A stretch of DNA of 40,184 nucleotides from Mesorhizobium sp. YM1C-6-2 (lineage in GTDB: Bacteria; Pseudomonadota; Alphaproteobacteria; Rhizobiales; Rhizobiaceae), in NCBI RefSeq assembly GCF_003666685.1, contig NZ_RCIZ01000020.1, positions 1-40,184 of the forward strand, read 5' to 3'. This document shows, piece after piece, positions 8,978 through 17,319 of the stretch. Every line of letters starts with the position of its first letter. The first letter of the stretch is position 1. The notes beneath the pieces are model-generated. The model was not told the DNA's origin, searched no databases, and saw nothing but the letters and a program-made list of their open reading frames with translations. The position numbers and the translations under genes were made by a program.

Positions 8978-10854
8978 AAATCTTCGCTGTACTCCTGGCC
9001 TTGCTGGCCATGCTTTCCATTCCAGCGCGGGCGGACGAAGCGCCGTTGCTGGCTGAACTCGTCAAGGCGGGCACGCTGCCTCCGGAAGCCGAAAGGCTGC
9101 CGAAGGAGCCGCGCGTAATGACCATCGACGAGGCGACGGGCCGCACCGTCGGCAAGCGCGGCGGGACGATCCGCACGCTCATGTCCGAACAGGGCGACCT
9201 CAGGCTGATGACCGTCTACGGCTACGCACGGCTTGTGGCCTACAACAGGTCGATCGAGATGGAGCCGGACATCCTGCTCGGCTACGAGAACGACAAAAAT
9301 CGGGTCTTCACGTTCCATCTGCGGCCGGGACACAAATGGTCGGACGGCACGCCGTTCACGGCCGAGGATTTCCGCTATCAGTGGGAAGACATCCTGACCG
9401 ACAAGGATATGGAGCGCGGCGGCCTGGACTCGGCGCTTCTGGTCAACGGCAAGGGTCCGAAGTTCGAGGTGATCGACGACCTGACCGTGCGCTATACGTG
9501 GGAAGAGCCCAATCCGCTGTTCCTGCCGGCGCTGGCCAGCGCGCGGCCGCTCGATATCTACAGCGCCTCCGCCTACCTGAAGCAGTTCCACGCAAAATAT
9601 GCCGACCCGGACAAGCTCGCCGCCGAGGTCGCAAAGGAGAGGGTCAAGGACTGGACGCGGCTGAACATCAGGAAAAGCCGCAGCTATCGCTTCGAAAATC
9701 CCGATCTGCCCACCTTGCAGCCCTGGCAGAACAAGACCTATTCGCCGGCCAACCGCTACGTCTTCGAGCGCAATCCCTATTATCACAGGGTCGACCAGAA
9801 CGGGGCGCAACTGCCCTATGTCGACCAGATCGTCATCAACATCGCCGAAAGCTCGATCATCCCGGCAAAGACCGGTTCGGGGGAGAGCGACCTCCAGGAG
9901 CGCTATCTCAGCTTCGCCGACTACACTTTCCTGAAGGAAGGCGAGAAGCGCAACAACTACACGGTCAGGCTGTGGACGGTGGGCAAGGGTGCGGCGGTGG
10001 CGCTCTACCCGAACCTCAACACGAACGACGCCGGCTGGCGCGCCCTGTTCCGCGACGCGCGTTTCCGGCGCGCCCTCTCGCTGGGCATCGACCGCACGCA
10101 GATCAACCAGGTGCTGTTCATGGGTCTGGCCAAGGAAGGCGCAAGCACGGTGCTTCCCGGCAGCCCGCTGTTTCGTGACGAACTCGGCAGCGCCTACGCC
10201 GAATACGATCCCGAGAAGGCCAATGCGCTGCTCGACGAGATCGGCCTGAAGCGCAACGCCGCCGGCATCCGGCTCATGCCCGACGGCAGGCCGCTCGACC
10301 TGATCATCGAGAGCACCGGCGAAAGCTCGCTGGAGGCGGACGTGCTCGAACTGGTGACCAGCGACTGGGCCGATCTCGGCGTCAAGCTCCTGACCCGCAC
10401 CAGCCAGCGCGACATCTTCCGCAGCCGCGTGGCGGCGGGCGAGACGAACATGTCGGTCTGGGCAGGCGTCGACAACGGTGCGCCGACGGCTGATTTCAGC
10501 CCTCAGGAATTCGTGCCGACCGATCCCTACCAGCTGCAGTGGCCGATGTGGGGCACCTATGTCAGCACACAGGGCGATGCGGGCCAGAAGGTCGACGATC
10601 CGGCCGCGCAGAAGCTGGTCGATCTCTACAAGCAGTGGCTGGTGTCGGAAGACATCGAAACACGCAAGAAGATCTGGGAAGAGATCCTCGACATCCATGC
10701 CGATCAGGTCTTCTCGATCGGCATAGTGACCGCGACGCTGGTTCCGGTCGTGGTATCCAACAAGCTGCACAACGTGCCTGCCGAAGGCATCTCGAGCTTC
10801 GACCCCTACGGTTATTTCGGGGTCTACGAGATGGATGCCTTCTGGATGGACTAG
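8974..10854 (+). CDS. Family 5 solute-binding protein of ABC importer
   Basis: The 626-residue protein starts with a signal peptide (hydrophobic FAVLLALLAMLSI, likely cleavage after ARA at residue 20) and matches the peptide/nickel/opine-binding SBP_bac_5 family. Recognisable blocks are FTFHLRPGHKWSDGTPFTAEDF, the strongly conserved W-S-D-G-x-P-[FL]-T-A-x-D-F motif, and RRALSLGIDR. It is longer than the usual 500-550 residues, as in a subgroup found with long-loop permeases. It works in the periplasm and delivers ligand to the permeases encoded next. The ATG overlaps the ATPase stop by four bases, so translation is probably coupled. The ligand cannot be inferred. Confidence 0.94.
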   Translation: MKIFAVLLALLAMLSIPARADEAPLLAELVKAGTLPPEAERLPKEPRVMTIDEATGRTVGKRGGTIRTLMSEQGDLRLMTVYGYARLVAYNRSIEMEPDILLGYENDKNRVFTFHLRPGHKWSDGTPFTAEDFRYQWEDILTDKDMERGGLDSALLVNGKGPKFEVIDDLTVRYTWEEPNPLFLPALASARPLDIYSASAYLKQFHAKYADPDKLAAEVAKERVKDWTRLNIRKSRSYRFENPDLPTLQPWQNKTYSPANRYVFERNPYYHRVDQNGAQLPYVDQIVINIAESSIIPAKTGSGESDLQERYLSFADYTFLKEGEKRNNYTVRLWTVGKGAAVALYPNLNTNDAGWRALFRDARFRRALSLGIDRTQINQVLFMGLAKEGASTVLPGSPLFRDELGSAYAEYDPEKANALLDEIGLKRNAAGIRLMPDGRPLDLIIESTGESSLEADVLELVTSDWADLGVKLLTRTSQRDIFRSRVAAGETNMSVWAGVDNGAPTADFSPQEFVPTDPYQLQWPMWGTYVSTQGDAGQKVDDPAAQKLVDLYKQWLVSEDIETRKKIWEEILDIHADQVFSIGIVTATLVPVVVSNKLHNVPAEGISSFDPYGYFGVYEMDAFWMD

Positions 10855-10965
10855 GGGCGATGCTGGTCCCTGGTCCAGGCGCTGATATGAGGGGGAGCCT
10901 CGCCGTCAGCGGCGATGCGGACAGGGTCCGCAAGGGCGCGCGCAGGGGAGGCGCGGCTTAGGGAA

Positions 10966-11964
10966 ATGGTCTACTACATCTTCCGCAGGATGCTGATGAT
11001 GATCCCGACGCTGGTGATTACCAGCGCGCTGATCTTCGCCATCATCGAGGCGCCTCCGGGCGACTATCTCGAAAGCTACATCGCCGAGCTGAAGGCCCAG
11101 GGCGAAGCCGTCGACACGGCGCGGATCGAGTATCTGCGCAAGGAGTACGGCTTCGACAAGTCGCCGGTCGAACGCTACTTCAACTGGGTCGGCGGCATGT
11201 TCGTCGGCGATTTCGGCTATTCCTTCGCCTATGAGCTTCCGGTCACGGCCGTAGTCGGCGACAGGCTGTTCCTCACCGTCGTCGTGTCGATGGCGACGAT
11301 CATCTTCACTTGGCTGATCGCGTTCCCGATAGGAATATATTCTGCGACGCGACAATACAGTTGGGGCGACTACGGCTTCACCTTCCTCGGGCTGCTCGGC
11401 CTGGCGATCCCGAATTTCCTGCTCGCGCTGGTCCTGATGTATCTCGCCAATGTCTGGTTCGGCACGTCGATCGGCGGGCTGGTGGACCCGGCCTTCGTCG
11501 GCCAGCCGATGAGCTGGGCGAAATTCGTCTCCGTCCTGCACCATCTCTGGATACCGGTGATCGTCATCGGCACGGCGGGGACGGCGGGCATGATCCGCCG
11601 CATCCGCGCCAACCTACTGGACGAGTTGCAGAAGCAGTATGTGACGACGGCGCGGGCCAAGGGACTTCACCCGTTCAAGGCGCTGGTGAAGTATCCGCTG
11701 CGCATGTCGCTGAACTTCTTCATCTCCGATATCGGCTCGCTGCTTCCGGCGGTCATCTCCGGCGCCGAGGTTGTGGCGATCGTGCTGTCGCTCGAGACGA
11801 CCGGCCCGCTGCTGATCTCGGCGCTGCAGCAGCAGGACATGTATCTCGCCGGCTCGTTCCTCATGTTCCTGTCGCTGTTGACCGTCGTCGGCGTGCTTAT
11901 CTCGGACATCGCGCTCGCCTGGCTCGATCCGCGCATCCGCTTGAGTGGAGGCGTCCGCAAATGA
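10966..11964 (+). CDS. Peptide-type ABC importer permease 1 (DppB-like)
   Basis: The 332-residue inner-membrane protein opens with MVYYIFRRMLMMIPTLV, the typical DppB/OppB first helix, and has five or six membrane segments. The EAA coupling loop is TTARAKGLHPFKALVKYPLR. A periplasmic stretch of about 70 residues after the first helix (including EYLRKEYGFDKSPVERYFNWVGG) is normal for the family. The ATG at 10966 is preferred because the upstream in-frame codons from 10915 do not look coding. It follows the binding-protein gene by 111 bases and its stop overlaps the next permease start (ATGA). Confidence 0.93.
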   Translation: MVYYIFRRMLMMIPTLVITSALIFAIIEAPPGDYLESYIAELKAQGEAVDTARIEYLRKEYGFDKSPVERYFNWVGGMFVGDFGYSFAYELPVTAVVGDRLFLTVVVSMATIIFTWLIAFPIGIYSATRQYSWGDYGFTFLGLLGLAIPNFLLALVLMYLANVWFGTSIGGLVDPAFVGQPMSWAKFVSVLHHLWIPVIVIGTAGTAGMIRRIRANLLDELQKQYVTTARAKGLHPFKALVKYPLRMSLNFFISDIGSLLPAVISGAEVVAIVLSLETTGPLLISALQQQDMYLAGSFLMFLSLLTVVGVLISDIALAWLDPRIRLSGGVRK

Positions 11965-13130
11965 CCTTGCCTGCCAACGCGACAAGGCTGCCGCACACGG
12001 TTTCGGACCAGCCCTTCGATCCGGACGCTATCTACAAATACACGGATGCGCAGAAGGCCCTTTTCGAGGCCTCGCAGCTCAGGCTGATGTGGTGGAAGTT
12101 CCGCCGCCACAAGCCAGCGCTGATCTCCGGCATTTTCCTCGCCGTCCTCTATTTCTCCATCCTGATCTCCGAACTGCTGGCGCCGTACAATCTGGAGACC
12201 AGGAATTCGAGCCACATCTACGCGCCACCCCAGGCGATCCATCTGTTCCACAACGGCGAATTCATAGGCCCCTTCGTCTATGGCTTCGACTACAAGCTGA
12301 ACATGGAGAATCTGAAGCGCGAATACGTTCCAAACCTCGAGAAGGTGCAGCCGCTCCGCTTCTTCTGCAGCGGTGAGAAGTACAAGTTTTGGGGCCTGTT
12401 CGAGGCGAGCTTCCGCTTCGTATGCCCGGCGGAGAAGGGGACGATGTTCCTGCTCGGCACCGACCGGCTCGGCCGGGACGTGCTCAGCCGCATCATCTAC
12501 GGCGCCCGCATCTCTCTGACGATCGGCCTGCTCGGCGTCGGCGTCAGCCTGGTGCTGGGCATCGTCATAGGCGGCATGGCCGGTTATTACGGCGGCCTGT
12601 TCGACGTGCTGAGCCAGCGGCTGATCGAGGTCATCCAGTCGCTGCCCTCCATTCCGCTCTGGCTCGCCCTGGCGGCGATATTGCCGATCACATGGTCGCC
12701 GATCGTCGTCTATTTCGGCATCACCGTGATCCTCGGACTGCTCGACTGGACCGGGCTTGCTCGAACGGTGCGCTCGAAGCTGCTGGCGCTGCGCGAGGAG
12801 GACTACGTCTCGGCCGCCCAGGTGATGGGCGCGAGCAGCCGCCGCATCGTGTTCCGCCACCTGATCCCGGGCTTCGCCTCGCACCTGATCGCGACCGCGA
12901 CGATCGCTATTCCCACGATGATCCTCGGCGAGACGACGCTGAGCTTCCTCGGACTTGGCCTGAGGGCGCCGATCACGAGCTGGGGCGTGCTTCTGACCGA
13001 GGCGCAGAACATCAATGCGGTGGCGCTCTACCCCTGGCTCCTCTGGCCAGTGCTGCCTGTCATCCTCGTCGTGCTTGCCTATAATTTCTTCGGCGATGGC
13101 CTGAGGGACGCTGCGGACCCTTACAAGTGA
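11961..13130 (+). CDS. Peptide-type ABC importer permease 2 (DppC-like, long periplasmic loop)
   Basis: The 389-residue protein is a DppC/OppC-type permease. The N-terminal cytoplasmic part ends in LRLMWWKFRRHKPALISG, followed by the first helix. About 110 residues of periplasmic sequence come next (about 60-170), longer than in DppC and containing two cysteines (FFCSGEKY and FRFVCPAEK) that could form a disulfide. The core permease begins at LLGTDRLGRDVLSRIIYGARISL. The EAA loop is AAQVMGASSRRIVFRHLIPG. A GGAGG ribosome binding site at 11947-11951 supports the ATG at 11961, which overlaps the previous stop by four bases. The long loop may contact the large binding protein; that is inference. 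Confidence 0.93.
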   Translation: MTLPANATRLPHTVSDQPFDPDAIYKYTDAQKALFEASQLRLMWWKFRRHKPALISGIFLAVLYFSILISELLAPYNLETRNSSHIYAPPQAIHLFHNGEFIGPFVYGFDYKLNMENLKREYVPNLEKVQPLRFFCSGEKYKFWGLFEASFRFVCPAEKGTMFLLGTDRLGRDVLSRIIYGARISLTIGLLGVGVSLVLGIVIGGMAGYYGGLFDVLSQRLIEVIQSLPSIPLWLALAAILPITWSPIVVYFGITVILGLLDWTGLARTVRSKLLALREEDYVSAAQVMGASSRRIVFRHLIPGFASHLIATATIAIPTMILGETTLSFLGLGLRAPITSWGVLLTEAQNINAVALYPWLLWPVLPVILVVLAYNFFGDGLRDAADPYK

Positions 13131-13215
13131 GGATTGTAACGAATATCTTCCTGCCGGCGGAGGAGACTCCCCGATGTCAGCTTGAGAGACACACTCCGAA
13201 ACTGGACAGACTCAA

Positions 13216-15894
13216 ATGAGCGACAGGATGGAGCAGAATCTGTTCCGGTACATCTGGACGCATTCCAAGCGTCAGCAGGTCTGGATTCTGATCGTCGTCG
13301 CCCTGTCCATGCCGACCTACTTCCTGGCCTTCGACATTCCGAAGCAGATCGTCAACGGCCCGATACAGGGCGGCGGCTTCGAGACGCCGGACGCGACGCA
13401 GAAGGTGCTGCCCGTGGTCGTCGGCAATCCGTTCGGCGACCAGTCCTACACGCTGTTCAGCGGGTTCGATCTCGACCGCATGGGAGCCCTGGTCGCGCTG
13501 TCGCTGGCGTTCCTCGGCTACGTCATCATCAACGGCGCCTTCAAGCTCTACATCAACACCTACAAGGGACGCCTCGGCGAGCGGATGCTGCGCCGCCTGC
13601 GCTATCAGCTCGTCGACAGGGTGTTACGCTTCCCGTTCCCGCAGTACCGGAGGGTCCGCAGCTCCGAGATCGCCACCATGATCAAGGACGAGGTCGACCC
13701 GCTGGGCGGCTTCATCGGTGAAGCGTTCGCGACACCCGCCTTCCTGGCGGGCCAGGCGCTGGCTGCGCTGCTTTTCATCATGCTGCAGAGTTGGGCGCTC
13801 GGCCTCGTCACCCTTGCCATCCTGATCGTGCAGACCCTGCTGATACCGAAGCTGAGGGGGCGGCTGCGCAAGCTCGCCTTGCAGCGTCAGCTGACGGCGC
13901 GCGATCTCTCGGGCCGCGTCAGCGAGATCGTCGACGGGGCGACCGACATCCGTCTCAACGACAGCACCAATTTCGAGCGGTCGGACATTTCCGACCGGCT
14001 GGCGAAGATCTTCTTCATCCGCTTCGACTTTTACCAGTGGAAGTTCATGGTGAAGTTCATCAACAACTTCCTCGCCCAGTTCACGCCTTTCGTGTTCTAT
14101 CTGGGCGGCGGCATACTGGCGATCCGCGGCAATCTGGACATCGGCCAGCTTGTCGCGGTCATCGCCGCCTACAAGGATCTGCCGGGGCCGATCAAGGAGC
14201 TGATCGACTGGGATTACCAGCGCCTCGACGTCCAGGTGAAATACCTGCAGGTCGTCAACGCCTTCGATGTCACGCCCCTGGCGCCGCCGCGCGCGCAGGA
14301 ACTCCAGACCGGCAAGGTGCCGCCCCTCGAGGGCCCCTTCATCTTCCGCCAGGTCTCGGCAACGGACGAATCCGGCAAGACGCTGATCAGCGGGCTCGAC
14401 CTGGAGATCGGCCTGCGCGAGGACGTGGTCGCCATCGGCGCGGCGGGCGACGGGGCGGAGGTGGTCGGCGATCTGATCGCGCGCCTGATGGCGCCGTCGG
14501 CAGGCACGTTGAACATCGGCTCGACCGCGCTTGCATCGCTGCCGGAATGGCAGACCGGCCGGCGGATCGGCTATGTCGGCCCCGAGCCGTTCTTCGCGCA
14601 TGGCACAGCGCGCGATGCGCTGCTCAGCGGCCTCAGGCATGCGCCGTTCCGGCCGCCGCCCGAGGGGGAGGCGATGAGCCCGCTGATCGTCAGGGAGGCG
14701 ATGGCGTCAGGCAATCCGCAGTTCGACCGACGCGCCGACTGGATCGACTACGAGGCGACCGGTGCAAGCACCGAAGAGGAGCTGTCCAACCGGATCACGC
14801 AGGTTCTGGCGCTGGTCAACCTGGAAGAGGATTTTTACGCATTCGGGCTGCGTACGAAGCTGTCGGACGCGACCGAGGGCGATGACGAGGAGATGTTCCT
14901 CAACGCACGCCGGATGTTCCTCGACAGGCTGACCGAGGGCGACAATGCCGCCGACGTCGAGCCCTTCGTCGTCACGCAGTTCAACTCGCAGCTCACGGTT
15001 TTCCAGAACATCGTCTTCGGTGCGGTGTCTTCGCCGGAGATGCTGCCGAACGAGTTTCCAGCCGACTCGCCGCTGTGGAGGCTTTTGGCGATCGACGGCC
15101 TCGACAGGCAGCTCTACCAGCTCGGCCGGGAGGCTTCGGCGGTCATCGTCGACCTGTTCGGGGAAGTCTCCGACAACATCAAGATCCTGGAGCGGCTCGA
15201 CCTCATCGATCCGAACAAGCTGCCGGACTACAGCGCCGCACTCGGCCGGACCGATGGAGCCGACTACGCTAACGTGACGACGGCAGACCGGCAGAAATTC
15301 ATTCGCGTGGCGCTGAGCTACTGCGAGCCGCGCCACAGGTTGGATCTACTCACGAACGAGCTGCAGGACGCCATCGTGAAGGCGCGCATGATCTTCCGCG
15401 AGAAGCTGCCGCCGCACCTTGCCAATGATTTCTTCTTCCACGATCCCGACCAGATCAATCCGTTCGCCTCGCTGCAGGACAACATCCTGTTCGGCCGGAT
15501 CGTCGACGGGCGCGCCGGCGCGGTCGACCGCGTCAACGCTCTCCTTCGCGAGATACTCGCGGAACTGGGCCTCTCTTACGCCGTTCTTGAGCGCGGCCTG
15601 AAGTACGAGATCGGCTCAGGCGGCCGCAGGCTGTCGCTCTCGCAGCGGCAGCAGCTCGGCCTGGCGCGGGTGCTTTTGCGCCGGCCGGAGTTCCTGATCG
15701 TCAACCGCGGCCTGAACGCTCTCGACAACCGCACCGTCGAAAGGGTTGTCCGGGGCATTCTCGACATGGCAAAATCAGACGCTGGAGGTTTTGGAGTGCT
15801 GTGGATCACATCGACGGAATCTCACGCTGCGCTGTTCAGTCGCGTGCTGAAGTTCTCGCGCGGCGAGCTGGTTTCGGACGAGACGTCGAAATGA
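13216..15894 (+). CDS. ABC-exporter-like membrane protein with degenerate, expanded ATPase domain
   Basis: The 892-residue protein has an N-terminal exporter-type membrane domain (hydrophobic segments at about 24-44, 91-113, 175-212, 275-300 and 308-325) and a C-terminal nucleotide-binding-domain relative from about 370. The key ATPase residues are lost: Walker A is GAAGDGAE (408-415), with alanine and glutamate where Lys and Ser/Thr should be; the signature is LSLSQ (806-810); Walker B reads LIVNRG (827-832), with Asn for Asp and Arg for the catalytic Glu; the H-loop is ITST (from 864), without His. Between Walker A and the signature there are about 390 residues, not the usual 100-110, containing three Q-loop-like segments. 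It is therefore unlikely to hydrolyse ATP alone. A regulatory, sensing or scaffold role in the membrane is plausible, perhaps with the adjoining cyclic-nucleotide-binding protein. It starts 85 bases after the permease gene. Confidence 0.88.
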   Translation: MSDRMEQNLFRYIWTHSKRQQVWILIVVALSMPTYFLAFDIPKQIVNGPIQGGGFETPDATQKVLPVVVGNPFGDQSYTLFSGFDLDRMGALVALSLAFLGYVIINGAFKLYINTYKGRLGERMLRRLRYQLVDRVLRFPFPQYRRVRSSEIATMIKDEVDPLGGFIGEAFATPAFLAGQALAALLFIMLQSWALGLVTLAILIVQTLLIPKLRGRLRKLALQRQLTARDLSGRVSEIVDGATDIRLNDSTNFERSDISDRLAKIFFIRFDFYQWKFMVKFINNFLAQFTPFVFYLGGGILAIRGNLDIGQLVAVIAAYKDLPGPIKELIDWDYQRLDVQVKYLQVVNAFDVTPLAPPRAQELQTGKVPPLEGPFIFRQVSATDESGKTLISGLDLEIGLREDVVAIGAAGDGAEVVGDLIARLMAPSAGTLNIGSTALASLPEWQTGRRIGYVGPEPFFAHGTARDALLSGLRHAPFRPPPEGEAMSPLIVREAMASGNPQFDRRADWIDYEATGASTEEELSNRITQVLALVNLEEDFYAFGLRTKLSDATEGDDEEMFLNARRMFLDRLTEGDNAADVEPFVVTQFNSQLTVFQNIVFGAVSSPEMLPNEFPADSPLWRLLAIDGLDRQLYQLGREASAVIVDLFGEVSDNIKILERLDLIDPNKLPDYSAALGRTDGADYANVTTADRQKFIRVALSYCEPRHRLDLLTNELQDAIVKARMIFREKLPPHLANDFFFHDPDQINPFASLQDNILFGRIVDGRAGAVDRVNALLREILAELGLSYAVLERGLKYEIGSGGRRLSLSQRQQLGLARVLLRRPEFLIVNRGLNALDNRTVERVVRGILDMAKSDAGGFGVLWITSTESHAALFSRVLKFSRGELVSDETSK

Positions 15895-15982
15895 ACGGAC
15901 CGGAAAGCCTGCCGTTCCCGGAGAGGGGAGCGGATACTCGTAGCTGGGGCGCGCCTGCGTTTTGCGCCTGCGGGAGAGTCAC

Positions 15983-16438
15983 ATGAGCCTTGAGGAAGAT
16001 GCCCTGCTGCTGGCGAAAGTCGAGCTGTTTGCCAATGTGGCGCCGCGGCGCCTGAAACTGCTTGCGCTGGCGTCGAGCCGGGTGCTGTTCGCCGCCGGCC
16101 AGGATCTCTGCGTCGAGGGCGACGAGGGCTACGAAGCGTTCATCCTGGTTTCCGGAGAAGCGGATGTGAAGATCAGGACGCCGTCAGGCGTGGCGACGGT
16201 CGCCCGGTTGAAGCGCAACGACATCGTCGGTGAGATGGCGATCCTGCGCGACATGCCGCGCACCGCAACCGTCACCGCCGTATCGGACGTTTCGACGCTG
16301 CGGATCGGCAAGCAGGATTTCCTGAACCTGCTGAAGGAGTTTCCGGAGGTGACCGTGGAGGTGATGCGCTCGCTGGCGGAGCGCCTGGCCCGCACGACCA
16401 GCGAACTGGCGAATTTGCGGTCGGCCGCGAAGGCCTGA
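15983..16438 (+). CDS. Stand-alone cyclic-nucleotide-binding domain protein
   Basis: The 151-residue protein consists almost entirely of one cNMP-binding domain of the CRP/PKA-R fold. The phosphate-binding cassette is present as IVGEMAILRDMPRTATV, with the ribose-binding Glu84 and the phosphate-binding Arg93, so it should be able to bind cAMP or cGMP. There is no helix-turn-helix after the domain, only a helix of about 30 residues (VMRSLAERLARTTSELANLR), so it is not a DNA-binding CRP. The ATG at 15983 has a GGGAGAG ribosome binding site. It lies 88 bases after the degenerate ABC gene and one base before the MBL-fold gene, so it is probably co-expressed with both. It may act as a soluble regulatory subunit. 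Confidence 0.9.
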   Translation: MSLEEDALLLAKVELFANVAPRRLKLLALASSRVLFAAGQDLCVEGDEGYEAFILVSGEADVKIRTPSGVATVARLKRNDIVGEMAILRDMPRTATVTAVSDVSTLRIGKQDFLNLLKEFPEVTVEVMRSLAERLARTTSELANLRSAAKA

Positions 16439-16439
16439 G

Positions 16440-17300
16440 ATGTCGCAATCGCCTGCTATCGACGTCAGGGTTTGGGGTGCGCGCGGAACGTTTCCGATGG
16501 TCGGTGTCGACGCGCTGTATTTCGGCGGCCATACGGCCTGCGTGGAGGTGCGGGCAGGCGGCGGCCTGATGATCTTCGACGCGGGCAGCGGCATCATCCC
16601 GCTCGGCAAGGCGCTGCTCGAAGAAGGTGTCACCGAGATCGACCTCTTCTTCAGCCACGTCCACTACGACCACATCCTCGGCCTGCCATATTTTCTGCCG
16701 GCCTTCTGGAACAAGGCGAAGCTGCGCATCTGGGCGGGCCATATGCTCGACGGCTCGACGCCCGAGGAACTGGTCGACGGTATTTTCCGGCCGCCTTATT
16801 TCCCGATCACCAAGGACTACATGCGCGCCGACGTCGACTACCGCAAGTTCTCGCCCGGCGACGTGCTCCAGCCCCGGCCCGGCGTGCGCATCGAGACGGG
16901 AGCGCTGACGCATCCGAACGGCGCGGTTGGCTACCGCATAGAATGCGGCGGCGCGACCTTCTGCTACCTCACCGACTTCGAGCATGACGGCGGGGCCGGC
17001 GACGCCGAGATCGTCCGGTTGGCGGGCAACGCCGATCTTGCGCTGCTCGACGCCACCTACACGCCCGAGGAATATCCGCGCTACGTGAAGTTCGGCCACT
17101 CGACCTGGGAACAGTGCGGTGCGCTGTGCGCCATGGCCGGAGTGCGCCAATGGGGCATGTTCCACCACATGCATATGCGCGCCGATATCGACCAGCAGGC
17201 GATCGAGGACGCTGCCCGAGCGGTTTATCCGAACGCATTCGCGGTACGCCAGGGGCAGCATTTCGAACTGTACGGACCTCCCAAGCAGGATCGCAAGTGA
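16440..17300 (+). CDS. Metallo-beta-lactamase-fold hydrolase (possible cyclic nucleotide phosphodiesterase)
   Basis: The 286-residue protein has the MBL metal motif SHVHYDH, with H73, H75, D77 and H78, after a start (VRVWGARGTFPM, FGGHTACVEV, IFDAGSGI) typical of the MBL subgroup related to RNase Z, PhnP and bacterial cyclic nucleotide phosphodiesterases. Later metal ligands are probably the Asp in YLTDFEHD, with the histidines of TGALTHPNG and KFGHSTWEQC nearby. The active site looks complete. One base separates it from the cyclic-nucleotide-binding gene, so a role in breaking down the same messenger is a reasonable guess, but the fold also serves many other hydrolyses. It converges with the glycan operon on the minus strand. 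Confidence 0.85.
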   Translation: MSQSPAIDVRVWGARGTFPMVGVDALYFGGHTACVEVRAGGGLMIFDAGSGIIPLGKALLEEGVTEIDLFFSHVHYDHILGLPYFLPAFWNKAKLRIWAGHMLDGSTPEELVDGIFRPPYFPITKDYMRADVDYRKFSPGDVLQPRPGVRIETGALTHPNGAVGYRIECGGATFCYLTDFEHDGGAGDAEIVRLAGNADLALLDATYTPEEYPRYVKFGHSTWEQCGALCAMAGVRQWGMFHHMHMRADIDQQAIEDAARAVYPNAFAVRQGQHFELYGPPKQDRK

Positions 17301-17308
17301 CGCTTGCG
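17292..17308. terminator. Small hairpin between convergent genes
   Basis: CGCAAG at 17292-17297 pairs with CTTGCG at 17303-17308 around a five-base loop that contains part of the MBL gene's stop codon. It lies between convergent genes only 19 bases apart. There is no T-run after it, so terminator function is weakly supported. Confidence 0.3.
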
Positions 17309-17319
17309 GAGATCCCTTC

